Notes: generated by a model from the sequence alone, not told the origin. Positions 1 through 5,070 are shown, counted from the stretch's first letter. The stretch is 5,090 bases of DNA from JAUWOY01 sp034431315 (GCA_034431315.1 DAOUDK010000066.1:1-5090), one strand, 5' to 3'. Made by a program: numbers and translations.

Positions 1-75
1 GCGCAGCAGACGGCCCGCATCATGCTGACCTTTGAGCCGGTTCAGGAGGAGACAAATGAGTACGCAAGCAGTTGA
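1..75 (+). CDS. C-terminal end of an unrecognised gene (partial)
   Basis: The first forward frame is open from the window edge to a TGA at 73-75 and encodes a 24-residue tail containing TARIMLTFEPVQEE. The other two forward frames are closed within the first 35 bases. The tail overlaps the start of the next gene (ATG at 56) by 20 bases, an arrangement typical of translationally coupled operon genes. I do not recognise the family; a short antitoxin-like or regulatory partner of the Uma2 gene is possible but not shown. With so little sequence, a chance open frame cannot be excluded. Confidence 0.4.
   Translation, partial: AQQTARIMLTFEPVQEETNEYASS
44..49 (+). promoter_or_regulatory. Shine-Dalgarno site of the Uma2 gene
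   Basis: AGGAGG lies six bases before ATG 56. It decides the start against the upstream TTG at 32 and the downstream ATG at 221. Confidence 0.7.
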
Positions 76-862
76 CCGAGGAAGACGGAAGGTGGAGAGG
101 GGAAGACGGAAGATGGAAGGATCCATTCTCCATTCTCCATCCTCCGTTTTCCATGCACGTGACGATAACCTGCGCCGCCGGTTGTTAGAGGTGTTGCTGA
201 CGCCAGTTGAGCGCGCCAGTATGACGCGTCACAAGGTGACGTACGAAGAGTTTCTGGTCTGGGCCGACGAGGACACGCTGGCCGAATGGGTGAATGGGGA
301 GGTGGTGATGTACAGTCCGGCATCGAAGCAACATCAGGATATGACGAGTTTTCTATATGAGATGATCCGCGCCTACACCCGGCCTCGTCACATGGGAGAA
401 ATCGTTCAAGCACCGTTTCAGATGAAATTGGAGCATGGTCGGGAGCCCGACTTGCTGTTTGTCGCCAGGGAACATCTAAACCGGCTGAGGAAGACTTACC
501 TGGATGGCCCGGCAGATTTGGTGGTGGAGATAATCTCGCCGGAGAGCCTGGATCAGGATCGGGGCACTAAGTTCGCCGAGTATGAAGCGGGGGGCATTCC
601 TGAGTATTGGCTGCTTGACCCTGTGCGGAGGTGGGCCGAGTTCTATCGCCTGGGAGAAGATGGGCGGTATCGTACTGCCTTTGCCGGCGCCGAGGGCGTA
701 TATCAGACCGAAGCATTGCCCGGCTTCTGGCTGCGAGTGGAATGGCTGTGGCAGGAACCACTGCCGCATCCCCTGCGAGCGCTGGGCGAGATCGTCGGCT
801 TGGCCTCGGAGGTGGTGGAGCAGTTCCTGCAGGCGTTGGGAGGGGGAGCGGAGAGGGGGTGA
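56..862 (+). CDS. Uma2 family (DUF820) PD-(D/E)XK endonuclease with repeat-derived N-terminal insert
   Basis: This is a 268-residue protein of the Uma2/DUF820 family, predicted restriction-endonuclease-fold nucleases whose biological role is mostly unknown. Visible family features are AEWVNGEV (76-83), REPDLLFV (129-136, catalytic D132), LVVEIISPES (155-164, catalytic E158), the D168-K172-Y176 block, and GIPEYWLLDP (180-189), followed by the usual LPGFWLRVEWLW end. Start: ATG 56 is preceded by AGGAGG at 44-49. An upstream in-frame TTG at 32 has no such site and lies across that signal. The conserved domain begins only near residue 57 (an in-frame ATG at 221, without a clear ribosome site). 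Residues about 9-32 are encoded by an interspersed purine/pyrimidine repeat, so the N-terminus is longer than usual. All catalytic residues are intact, so activity is plausible. It may form an operon with the partial gene ahead. Confidence 0.88.
   Translation: MSTQAVDRGRRKVERGRRKMEGSILHSPSSVFHARDDNLRRRLLEVLLTPVERASMTRHKVTYEEFLVWADEDTLAEWVNGEVVMYSPASKQHQDMTSFLYEMIRAYTRPRHMGEIVQAPFQMKLEHGREPDLLFVAREHLNRLRKTYLDGPADLVVEIISPESLDQDRGTKFAEYEAGGIPEYWLLDPVRRWAEFYRLGEDGRYRTAFAGAEGVYQTEALPGFWLRVEWLWQEPLPHPLRALGEIVGLASEVVEQFLQALGGGAERG
79..152 (+). repeat. Purine/pyrimidine dyad repeat, copy 1 (inside Uma2 gene)
   Basis: A purine-rich arm (79-121) is followed by a pyrimidine-rich arm (123-152), with GGATCC at the centre (119-124). 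The core 10-mer GGAAGATGGA is at 108-117. The same core occurs at 3592-3601 and twice at 4690-4741. The element is stop-free in the Uma2 frame and adds about 24 residues ahead of the conserved domain. Its composition is unlike the surrounding coding sequence. Confidence 0.8.
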
Positions 863-956
863 GGTGGCTCTCCATCGGTTGGTGTGGTGGGCTGTTGTCT
901 CAGAGCCGCGGATGGACAGAAAGGCGCGGATCAACGGCATCCAAACTTGTGGTGAG

Positions 957-995
957 CCCATCACTTCAACAAGCTCAGTACAAGCTTGCGGGAGA
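957..995 (+). repeat. 'ctcagtacaag' interspersed repeat, copy A
   Basis: This 39-base unit begins cccatcacttc and contains ctcagtacaag and gcgggaga. It matches the outer parts of copy B (1150-1166 and 1227-1248) with few differences. A more diverged relative lies at 4371-4442. Confidence 0.75.
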
Positions 996-1009
996 CGAAG
1001 AAAAAACTT

Positions 1010-1097
1010 AGTGAAAATTCGTGCAATTCGTGGCAAAGAAAAAATCAGTGAAAATTCGTGCAATTCGTGGCAAAAAGGTATAGGTGTAATTCGTGGC
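1010..1097 (+). repeat. Tandem 28-nt units with a partial third copy
   Basis: Two identical 28-base units (1010-1037 and 1047-1074; each begins agtgaaaattcg and ends ttcgtggcaaa) are spaced 37 bases apart. A third, partial unit, gtgtaattcgtggc, lies at 1084-1097. The array stops two bases before the ATG of the epimerase fragment. No protein or RNA function is apparent. Confidence 0.85.
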
Positions 1098-1098
1098 G

Positions 1099-1155
1099 AT
1101 GAAAGTTCTCCACGTCGTCGGTGCCCGCCCCAACTTCATGAAGACCGCCCCCATC
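1099..1155 (+). pseudogene. wecB: 5' fragment of a UDP-N-acetylglucosamine 2-epimerase gene
   Basis: From ATG 1099 the frame reads MKVLHVVGARPNFMKTAPI. This is the characteristic nucleotide-sugar-binding N-terminus of non-hydrolysing UDP-GlcNAc 2-epimerases (WecB/MnaA), which interconvert UDP-GlcNAc and UDP-ManNAc for surface polysaccharides. Similarity ends at 1155, where the 'cacttcgaca' repeat begins; the frame then runs through the palindrome to a stop at 1204-1206 (TGA). Full-length enzymes have roughly 360-380 residues, so more than 90 percent is missing. There is no ribosome binding site, since repeat sequence directly abuts the ATG. It is a dead remnant bounded by repeats on both sides. 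The match is from memory of the family motif, which is very distinctive. Confidence 0.8.
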
Positions 1156-1248
1156 ACTTCGACAGGCCCTTGGTACTACGTCCCAAGGACCCTCAGTCCT
1201 TGGGACTGAGGACCAAGGGCGAAGTGCTCAGTACAAGCATGCGGGAGA
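1150..1248 (+). repeat. 'ctcagtacaag' repeat, copy B, with 60-nt palindromic insert
   Basis: Copy B has the same two flanks as copy A (17 bases at 1150-1166 and 22 bases at 1227-1248) but carries exactly 60 extra bases between them (1167-1226). The extra part folds with its edge into one long hairpin: CACTTC/GAAGTG (1155-1160 with 1221-1226), gcccttggt/accaagggc (1166-1174 with 1212-1220), and gtcccaagga/tccttgggac (1180-1189 with 1197-1206). It overlaps the end of the epimerase fragment. Confidence 0.8.
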
Positions 1249-1368
1249 TGGCTCGTCTTGAGCAACGGCGAAGCGTCCGGCGCCAGGTTGGCTAAGAGCT
1301 GCATGGAGGTACCTGAGCAGTTATGATCGTCTAGCAGCAAGGAGGTGATGCGCTGGGACAGATGCGAT

Positions 1369-1397
1369 TTGCGCAAACGCAAGTTGTGATGTATAAT
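1369..1397 (+). promoter_or_regulatory. Sigma70-type promoter of the HU-related gene
   Basis: A perfect -10 box TATAAT (1392-1397) lies 17 bases downstream of a partial -35 box TTGCGC (1369-1374). Transcription would start near 1404, giving a leader of about 38 bases that includes the ribosome site AAAGGAGGAA (1429-1438) before ATG 1442. The spacing and the strong ribosome site suit a well-expressed gene. Confidence 0.65.
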
Positions 1398-1441
1398 CGA
1401 GTCCGATCACAATATCAAATAGACAAAGAAAGGAGGAAGTT

Positions 1442-1837
1442 ATGGCGAGTAGAATTAAAGCGATCGGTGCCTATCGGCCGCGCATCAAGCTGGGCCGGCG
1501 GGCGGAGATGGACGAGTTGGTGGACCTGATTGCGGCCCGCACGGGGCTGAACGAGGGCGAGGTCACCCAGGTGCTGCTGGAGATGCGCGACGCGGTGATC
1601 TTCTTCAACCTGCAGGGCCGCGCGGTGAAGCTGGAGGGGCTGGGCACCTACACCCCCACCATCCAGTTGGACGGCGATTTCGGCGTGGGCCACCGGGCGG
1701 ACAAGGAGATCAAGAACAGCCTCAACACCCCCGGCGAGTTCCGCGGCGAGATCGAGAACCGCGCCAACATCGGCAAGACCAGCGACGAGCTGGTGGCGAT
1801 GTGGAACGAGGAGCACCCGGACGACCCAGTAGAGTAG
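1442..1837 (+). CDS. HU-related DNA-binding protein
   Basis: This 131-residue protein is related to the HU/IHF family of nucleoid proteins, which bind and bend DNA as dimers. It has a basic N-terminal stretch (R4, K6, R12, R14, K16, R19, R20), then an HU-like core: helix around 22-34, helix around 38-56, and the turn LEGLGTY (64-70), which corresponds to the GFGTF-like signature of HU. The C-terminal part (about 75-131) is acidic and lacks the clear arginine/lysine-rich beta-arm of classical 90-residue HU. It resembles the longer 'HU-related' proteins of Bacteroidetes and Chloroflexi. Start ATG 1442 has AAAGGAGGAA just upstream. The gene stands alone with its own promoter and a hairpin behind it. 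Third codon positions are almost all G or C, unlike the repeat-laden neighbours, which suits a highly expressed core gene. Confidence 0.82.
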   Translation: MASRIKAIGAYRPRIKLGRRAEMDELVDLIAARTGLNEGEVTQVLLEMRDAVIFFNLQGRAVKLEGLGTYTPTIQLDGDFGVGHRADKEIKNSLNTPGEFRGEIENRANIGKTSDELVAMWNEEHPDDPVE

Positions 1838-1845
1838 GCGTAAGT

Positions 1846-1890
1846 GTGCCCCCTTCCTTCGGTCGGAAGATCGGCAGGGGAAGGGGGCAC
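1846..1890 (+). terminator. 12-bp GC-rich hairpin behind the HU-related gene
   Basis: GTGCCCCCTTCC (1846-1857) pairs perfectly with GGAAGGGGGCAC (1879-1890) across a 21-base loop, starting eight bases after the stop codon. Position and stability suit a transcript-end or mRNA-stabilising hairpin. There is no run of T after it (the sequence continues gtccttac), so it is not a classic intrinsic terminator. Confidence 0.5.
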
Positions 1891-1978
1891 GTCCTTACTA
1901 AGGACGCATCACGTTCTTAGTAGGAACGGGGTGTGTTCTCATTAGGAACGCAGGGCGTTCTTAGTAGCATTAGTGTCA
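1891..1978. repeat. Array of four 15-nt dyads at a 22-bp period
   Basis: Four units start at 1891, 1913, 1935 and 1957, exactly 22 bases apart: GTCCTTACTAAGGAC, GTTCTTAGTAGGAAC, GTTCTCATTAGGAAC and the decayed GTTCTTAGTAGCATT. Each of the first three is a perfect or near-perfect palindrome (arms GTYCTTA and TARGAAC), and 7-base non-conserved spacers separate them. A 22-bp period places all dyads on about the same face of the helix, as expected for an operator array bound by a dimeric protein. The binding protein is unknown. Confidence 0.75.
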
Positions 1979-1984
1979 ACTTAA

Positions 1985-2080
1985 GACTTCGGAGGTTTCC
2001 GGCAGTGTCTCTGCTAGCAAAGTCACCTTGATTGTACGATTGGTTTGCTGGCGAAATCGCGTCTGAAAACCTCCGAAGTC
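1985..2080. mobile_element. MITE-like element with 14-bp terminal inverted repeats
   Basis: The ends gacttcggaggttt (1985-1998) and aaacctccgaagtc (2067-2080) are perfect inverted repeats enclosing a 96-base element. A second, nested inverted repeat, gctagcaaa/tttgctggc (2013-2021 with 2044-2052, one mismatch), makes most of the element foldable. It encodes nothing. No flanking target-site duplication is clear; cttaag appears near both sides (1980-1985, 2092-2097) but not symmetrically. It lies just upstream of the nuclease gene, and a misleading in-frame TTG (2045) sits inside it. Confidence 0.65.
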
Positions 2081-2149
2081 TGGATCGCCCTCTTAAGGGT
2101 TCACAAAAGAATAAGTTCCCGCACTTCCCGTTTTGAGGTTAAATTCCAA

Positions 2150-3616
2150 ATGATTTTCCACCACGGCGCTATTGATGGCGTGACGGGCTCTTGTCACGAG
2201 TTAAGGGTTGATGCCCGTAACACCATCCTGGTTGATTGTGGGCTGTTTCAGGGGGGCGAGGTTTCCCCGCACGGGGCCGGCGCGGAGCGGTTGGAGATCG
2301 ACTTTGACATCAGCCGGGTGCGGGCTCTGTTGGTCACTCATTGCCACATTGATCACGTGGGGCGTATTCCTTATCTCCTGGCGGCCGGCTTCGAGGGACC
2401 GCTCTATTGCACCCCGCCCACCGCCTGCCTGTTGCCTTTGATGCTGGAAGATGCCCTCAAGATCGGCTTTACCCGCGACGCGGCTCTGGTGGGGCGCGTG
2501 CTTCAAGAATTGCGATCGCGCATCGTGGCGGTGCCCTATCGGCAATGGGAAACGATCCCGCTTTCTGGCCAGGGGGCATCGCTGCGGGTGAAGTTCAAGC
2601 CAGCGGGCCATATCCTCGGCTCTGCCTACGTTGAATGTGACGTCAGGGCAAACGGACACCGGCAGCGGGTCGTTTTCTCGGGCGATCTGGGTGGGCCTTA
2701 TACGCCTCTGTTGTCCATGCCGAGGTCGCCCTATGGGGCGGATGTGTTGGTTCTGGAGAGCACCTATGGGGATCGCGAGCACGCGGGGCGCCGGTCGCGC
2801 CGGGAGAAGCTCAGGCGCCTGATCGAGAAGAGTCTGCGCAACGGGGGGGTGATCCTGATCCCGGCTTTCAGCATAGGCCGCACCCAGGAGCTGCTCTACG
2901 ACATCGAGCAGATCATCCACCAGTTCGGAGCCCGCATCATCCCGTTGACAGATGCCGGCCCTGGCGCTGGCCACGAGCATCGTTGGCAGGAGATGGAGAT
3001 CATCGTGGACTCGCCCCTGGCCAGCCGCTTCACCGAGGTGTATCGCCAGCTCGCTGCCTATTGGGATCAAGAGGCCAGGCGGCGCCTGGCCAGCGGACGC
3101 CATCCCCTCTCTTTTGAACAGATGACCACTCTGGATAGCCACGCGGCGCACGAGAGCGCCGTCCAGTACCTCAAAAAGACCTCCCGCCCGTGCATCGTGA
3201 TCGCTGGCAGCGGGATGTGCAGTGGCGGACGGATCGTCAATTACCTGAAGGCCCTGATCGAGGATGAGCGCACCGACGTCTTGTTTGTTGGCTACCAGGC
3301 GCGCGGCGCCCCAGGCCACGTCATCCAGAAGTACGGGCCGCGCCGGGGGTACGTGGAGTTAGATGGCCGGCGCTATACCATCGAGGCTGGCGTGCACACC
3401 GTGGCGGGCTACTCTGCCCATGCGGATCAGAGGGCGTTGCTCCAGTTTGTGAAAGGCATGCGCAAGCAACCCAGGGAGATACGCCTGGTGCATGGCAGTG
3501 CGCCGGCCAGGGCCGCGCTCAGGGAAAAACTGAGGGAAGCCTGTCCGCAGGCTGAGGTAAAGGGGAGAATGGAAGGGGGAGGAGGGAGGAGGGAAGATGG
3601 AGGGGGGACGAGATGA
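2150..3616 (+). CDS. Beta-CASP metallo-beta-lactamase ribonuclease-like protein (CPSF73/YSH1 family)
   Basis: This 488-residue zinc-dependent nuclease homologue belongs to the RNA-processing beta-CASP group. Visible motifs are the N-terminal GVTGSCHEL (10-18), the zinc site THCHIDH (H64, H66, D68, H69), H154 in PAGHILGS, D179 in FSGDLG, beta-CASP motif A at E203 (LESTYGD), GSGMCSGGR near 352-361, motif B H424 (YSAHAD) and motif C H448 (VHGS; relatives usually have HGE). The full catalytic set is present, so it should be an active cytoplasmic endo- or exoribonuclease. Start ATG 2150 is chosen because the family sequence begins there and GAGG lies at 2135-2138; an open frame reaches back to TTG 2045, but that part lies partly in a MITE-like element. 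Residues 472-488 are encoded by half of a purine-rich repeat. The stop overlaps the next gene by ATGA, implying co-translation. Confidence 0.9.
   Translation: MIFHHGAIDGVTGSCHELRVDARNTILVDCGLFQGGEVSPHGAGAERLEIDFDISRVRALLVTHCHIDHVGRIPYLLAAGFEGPLYCTPPTACLLPLMLEDALKIGFTRDAALVGRVLQELRSRIVAVPYRQWETIPLSGQGASLRVKFKPAGHILGSAYVECDVRANGHRQRVVFSGDLGGPYTPLLSMPRSPYGADVLVLESTYGDREHAGRRSRREKLRRLIEKSLRNGGVILIPAFSIGRTQELLYDIEQIIHQFGARIIPLTDAGPGAGHEHRWQEMEIIVDSPLASRFTEVYRQLAAYWDQEARRRLASGRHPLSFEQMTTLDSHAAHESAVQYLKKTSRPCIVIAGSGMCSGGRIVNYLKALIEDERTDVLFVGYQARGAPGHVIQKYGPRRGYVELDGRRYTIEAGVHTVAGYSAHADQRALLQFVKGMRKQPREIRLVHGSAPARAALREKLREACPQAEVKGRMEGGGGRREDGGGTR
3561..3612 (+). repeat. Purine-rich repeat, copy 2 (half element at a gene junction)
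   Basis: This is almost pure A/G sequence with the core GGAAGATGGA at 3592-3601. It corresponds to only the purine arm of the elements at 79-152 and 4686-4794. It encodes the glycine/arginine/glutamate-rich last 17 residues of the nuclease. Its end (ggaggggggacgag) also provides the only ribosome binding site for ATG 3613. Confidence 0.8.
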
Positions 3617-4296
3617 ATAGCCAACAGGTCAAGCAAATCATTCTCCGGGAATTGCCGGGCATTCTGCAACGCGATCCTGAAGTGGAGAGTTTCATTTTGC
3701 GACTCTCGCGGCGGCATTTCGCGGACAAGGAAGAGACGGAAAGTCGCTTCGACCGAGTGCTCGATGAGCTACGTCATGATCGTGAGGAGCAGACCCGGAG
3801 ATGGGAAGAAAACCAGCAGGCCATCCGGCAGAATCAGGCGGATATCCAAGAGATGCTTAAGTCCATTCAGAACCTGGGGCGCCGGTATGATAGCACCATC
3901 GGCGCACTGGGCGCGCGGTGGGGGCTACACTCAGAAGCGTCGTTTCGGAACGGTCTGAAGGGCATCCTGGAAGAGTTCTTCGATGTGCAAGTATTGAACG
4001 TGATCGAATACGACGATGCAGGCGAGGTGTTCGGGCGTCCTGACCAGATCGAACTCGACGTCATCATCAAAGATGGCCTGCTGATCATTTGCGAGATCAA
4101 GTCCTCGATGAGCAGGTCAGAAATGTACACCTTCGAACGGAAAGTGCGTTTCTACGAGAAGCAGCATAAGCGGATGACCGACCGGATGTTGGTGATTTCC
4201 CCGATGGTGGATCGGCGGGCGCAGGCCGTGGCCGACAACCTGGGCATCCGGGTGTACAGTTACGCCGAGGACGTGGATCCGGAGCTTTTCGCTTGA
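3613..4296 (+). CDS. Coiled-coil PD-(D/E)XK nuclease-like protein (DUF3782 type)
   Basis: The protein has 227 residues. The N-terminal part (about 35-90) is rich in charged and glutamine residues (RHDREEQTRRWEENQQAI) and should form a coiled coil. The C-terminal half carries a PD-(D/E)XK-like core: E108 in the entry helix, D149 (QIELDVII), E161 and K163 (LLIICEIKSSM), then the YTFERKVRFYE helix. This layout matches DUF3782/DUF1626-type proteins, widespread in Chloroflexi, cyanobacteria and archaea, whose role is unknown. Catalytic residues look complete, so DNA or RNA cleavage is plausible but untested. The ATG overlaps the nuclease stop codon (ATGA), and its ribosome site lies in a purine-rich repeat. 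Pairing with an RNase-like gene suggests a shared nucleic-acid role or merely co-transcription. Confidence 0.8.
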   Translation: MNSQQVKQIILRELPGILQRDPEVESFILRLSRRHFADKEETESRFDRVLDELRHDREEQTRRWEENQQAIRQNQADIQEMLKSIQNLGRRYDSTIGALGARWGLHSEASFRNGLKGILEEFFDVQVLNVIEYDDAGEVFGRPDQIELDVIIKDGLLIICEIKSSMSRSEMYTFERKVRFYEKQHKRMTDRMLVISPMVDRRAQAVADNLGIRVYSYAEDVDPELFA

Positions 4297-4370
4297 GTGA
4301 AGTGTACTCATTGCCGCAACGAGCGCATTTACTCGCTAGGCTGGGAGGCCAAGGTTTCCCTCAAAGCATG

Positions 4371-4442
4371 TCCTGAGCCCTTCGACCCTTCACTTCGGCC
4401 AGGCTCAGTACAAGCGACAGAGCTCAGGGCAGGCTTTCGACA
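4371..4442 (+). repeat. 'ctcagtacaag' interspersed repeat, copy C (diverged)
   Basis: Positions 4391-4414 (cacttcggccaggctcagtacaag) match copies A and B. Flanking cctgagc (4372-4378) and gctcagg (4422-4428) form an inverted repeat. The unit fills much of the 206-base gap before the permease gene. A small open frame from GTG 4297 with a CTHC motif runs into this repeat and does not look like a real gene. Confidence 0.6.
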
Positions 4443-4502
4443 AAAAACCTGGTTTCTTTCCCTGTGTCGGGTAGTGAAGGTTAAAACGGCAAGGAAAACG
4501 GA

Positions 4503-5039
4503 ATGACTGATAATCCATCTTCGGCAAGCGTAGTACCTGTGACCATCATCCGCCCCTCGCGGGGTTGGATCTCGCTGAACCTGCGCGACCTGTGGGAGTA
4601 CCGAGAGCTGCTCTATTTCCTCACCTGGCGCGACGTCAAGGTGCGCTACAAGCAGACGGTGCTGGGCGCAGCGTGGGCCATCATCGAATGGAAGATGGAG
4701 GATGGAGAATGGAAAATGGAGAATGGAGGATGGAAGATGGAATCCATCTTCCCCTCTCCCCTCTCCCCTTTCCCCTTTCCCCCTTCCATCTTCCGCAGGG
4801 CCTGGATGTTCGCCACGCCCATCGCTTATCCCAGCAGTCTGCTCGATGAGCCGTGGCGCACTCTGTATGGCATCAACCCCATGGCCGGCGTGGTCGAGGG
4901 CTTCCGCTGGGCACTGTTGGGGACAGAGACGGCACCCGGTCCTATCGTCCTTGTTTCGGCGCTGGTGGCAGTTGGGCTGCTGATCAGTGGGGCGTACTAC
5001 TTCCGCCGCATGGAGAAGACGTTTGCGGATGTTGTCTGA
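4503..5039 (+). CDS. Polysaccharide ABC-2 permease (Wzm-like), core replaced by a repeat; probably non-functional
   Basis: An intact frame of 178 residues starts at ATG 4503 with AAGGA (4491-4495) upstream. Residues 1-61 match the N-terminus of Wzm-type permeases for O-antigen/polysaccharide export (LWEYRELLYFLTWRDVKVRYKQ region, then VLGAAWAII). Residues 99-178 match their C-terminus (WMFATPIAYP, LYGINPMAGVVEGFRWALLG, the last membrane helix near 147-167, and FRRMEKTFADV). Residues 62-97 are repeat-encoded (WKMEDG and similar units). Family members have roughly 260-280 residues with six membrane helices; here about 120-130 residues, containing most helices, are missing. The frame survives, but a working pore is very unlikely. 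In working loci the partner is a Wzt-type ATPase gene, which is not visible here. Confidence 0.8.
   Translation: MTDNPSSASVVPVTIIRPSRGWISLNLRDLWEYRELLYFLTWRDVKVRYKQTVLGAAWAIIEWKMEDGEWKMENGGWKMESIFPSPLSPFPFPPSIFRRAWMFATPIAYPSSLLDEPWRTLYGINPMAGVVEGFRWALLGTETAPGPIVLVSALVAVGLLISGAYYFRRMEKTFADVV
4686..4794 (+). repeat. Purine/pyrimidine dyad repeat, copy 3 (inside permease gene)
   Basis: A purine arm (4686-4742) and a pyrimidine arm (4743-4794) make a complete element. GGAAGATGGA occurs at 4690-4699 and 4732-4741, and its exact complement TCCATCTTCC at 4743-4752 and 4785-4794. The element therefore has 10-bp inverted repeats both at its ends and at its centre. It is stop-free in the permease frame and sits exactly where the middle of that gene is missing. 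Confidence 0.85.
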
Positions 5040-5070
5040 GGATGGATGACAGATGATAGAGGGAGAAACT

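Larger units (their letters stand above)
863..1368. other. Gene-free repeat-rich spacer
   Basis: No intact gene is seen on either strand; the open frames here are short and mostly made of repeat sequence. From left to right it holds weak 'cgcggat' units (907-913, 925-931), a 'ctcagtacaag' repeat (957-995), tandem 28-nt units (1010-1074), a wecB-like 5' gene fragment (1099-1155), and a second 'ctcagtacaag' repeat carrying a palindromic insert (1150-1248). Positions 1249-1338 show nothing I can identify. A strong AAGGAGGTGAT at 1339-1349 precedes only a 13-codon frame (1348-1389). Confidence 0.7.

Noticed and set aside
476..1063. Minus-strand open frame of 195 codons and the overlapping plus frame at 582-1295
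   Set aside because: Both are shadows of the Uma2 gene extended through repeat sequence, with no domain features or ribosome sites.
1339..1389. Near-perfect anti-16S Shine-Dalgarno (AAGGAGGTGAT) before a 13-codon frame
   Set aside because: The spacing to ATG 1348 is only two bases, the peptide is unrecognisable, and the region overlaps the HU promoter. It is probably a relic of a lost gene start or chance.
1891..1978. CRISPR-like regular spacing
   Set aside because: Repeats of 15 nt with 7-nt spacers are far too short for a CRISPR array, the units are palindromes, and no cas gene is present.
2201..3319. Long open frame on the minus strand (372 codons)
   Set aside because: It is antisense to the beta-CASP gene, whose motifs are unmistakable. 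The minus frame has no recognisable domain and reflects GC-rich codon structure.
4441..4469. Short palindrome aaacctggttt and cgaca/tgtcg pair ahead of the permease as an operator or terminator
   Set aside because: The arms are only five bases and there is no T-run or promoter context; it is probably part of the repeat debris.
4297..4506. Small frame from GTG 4297 with a CTHC motif, possible zinc-ribbon protein
   Set aside because: Only one CxxC pair is seen, and most of the frame is the 'ctcagtacaag' repeat. There is no ribosome site, and it overlaps the permease start.
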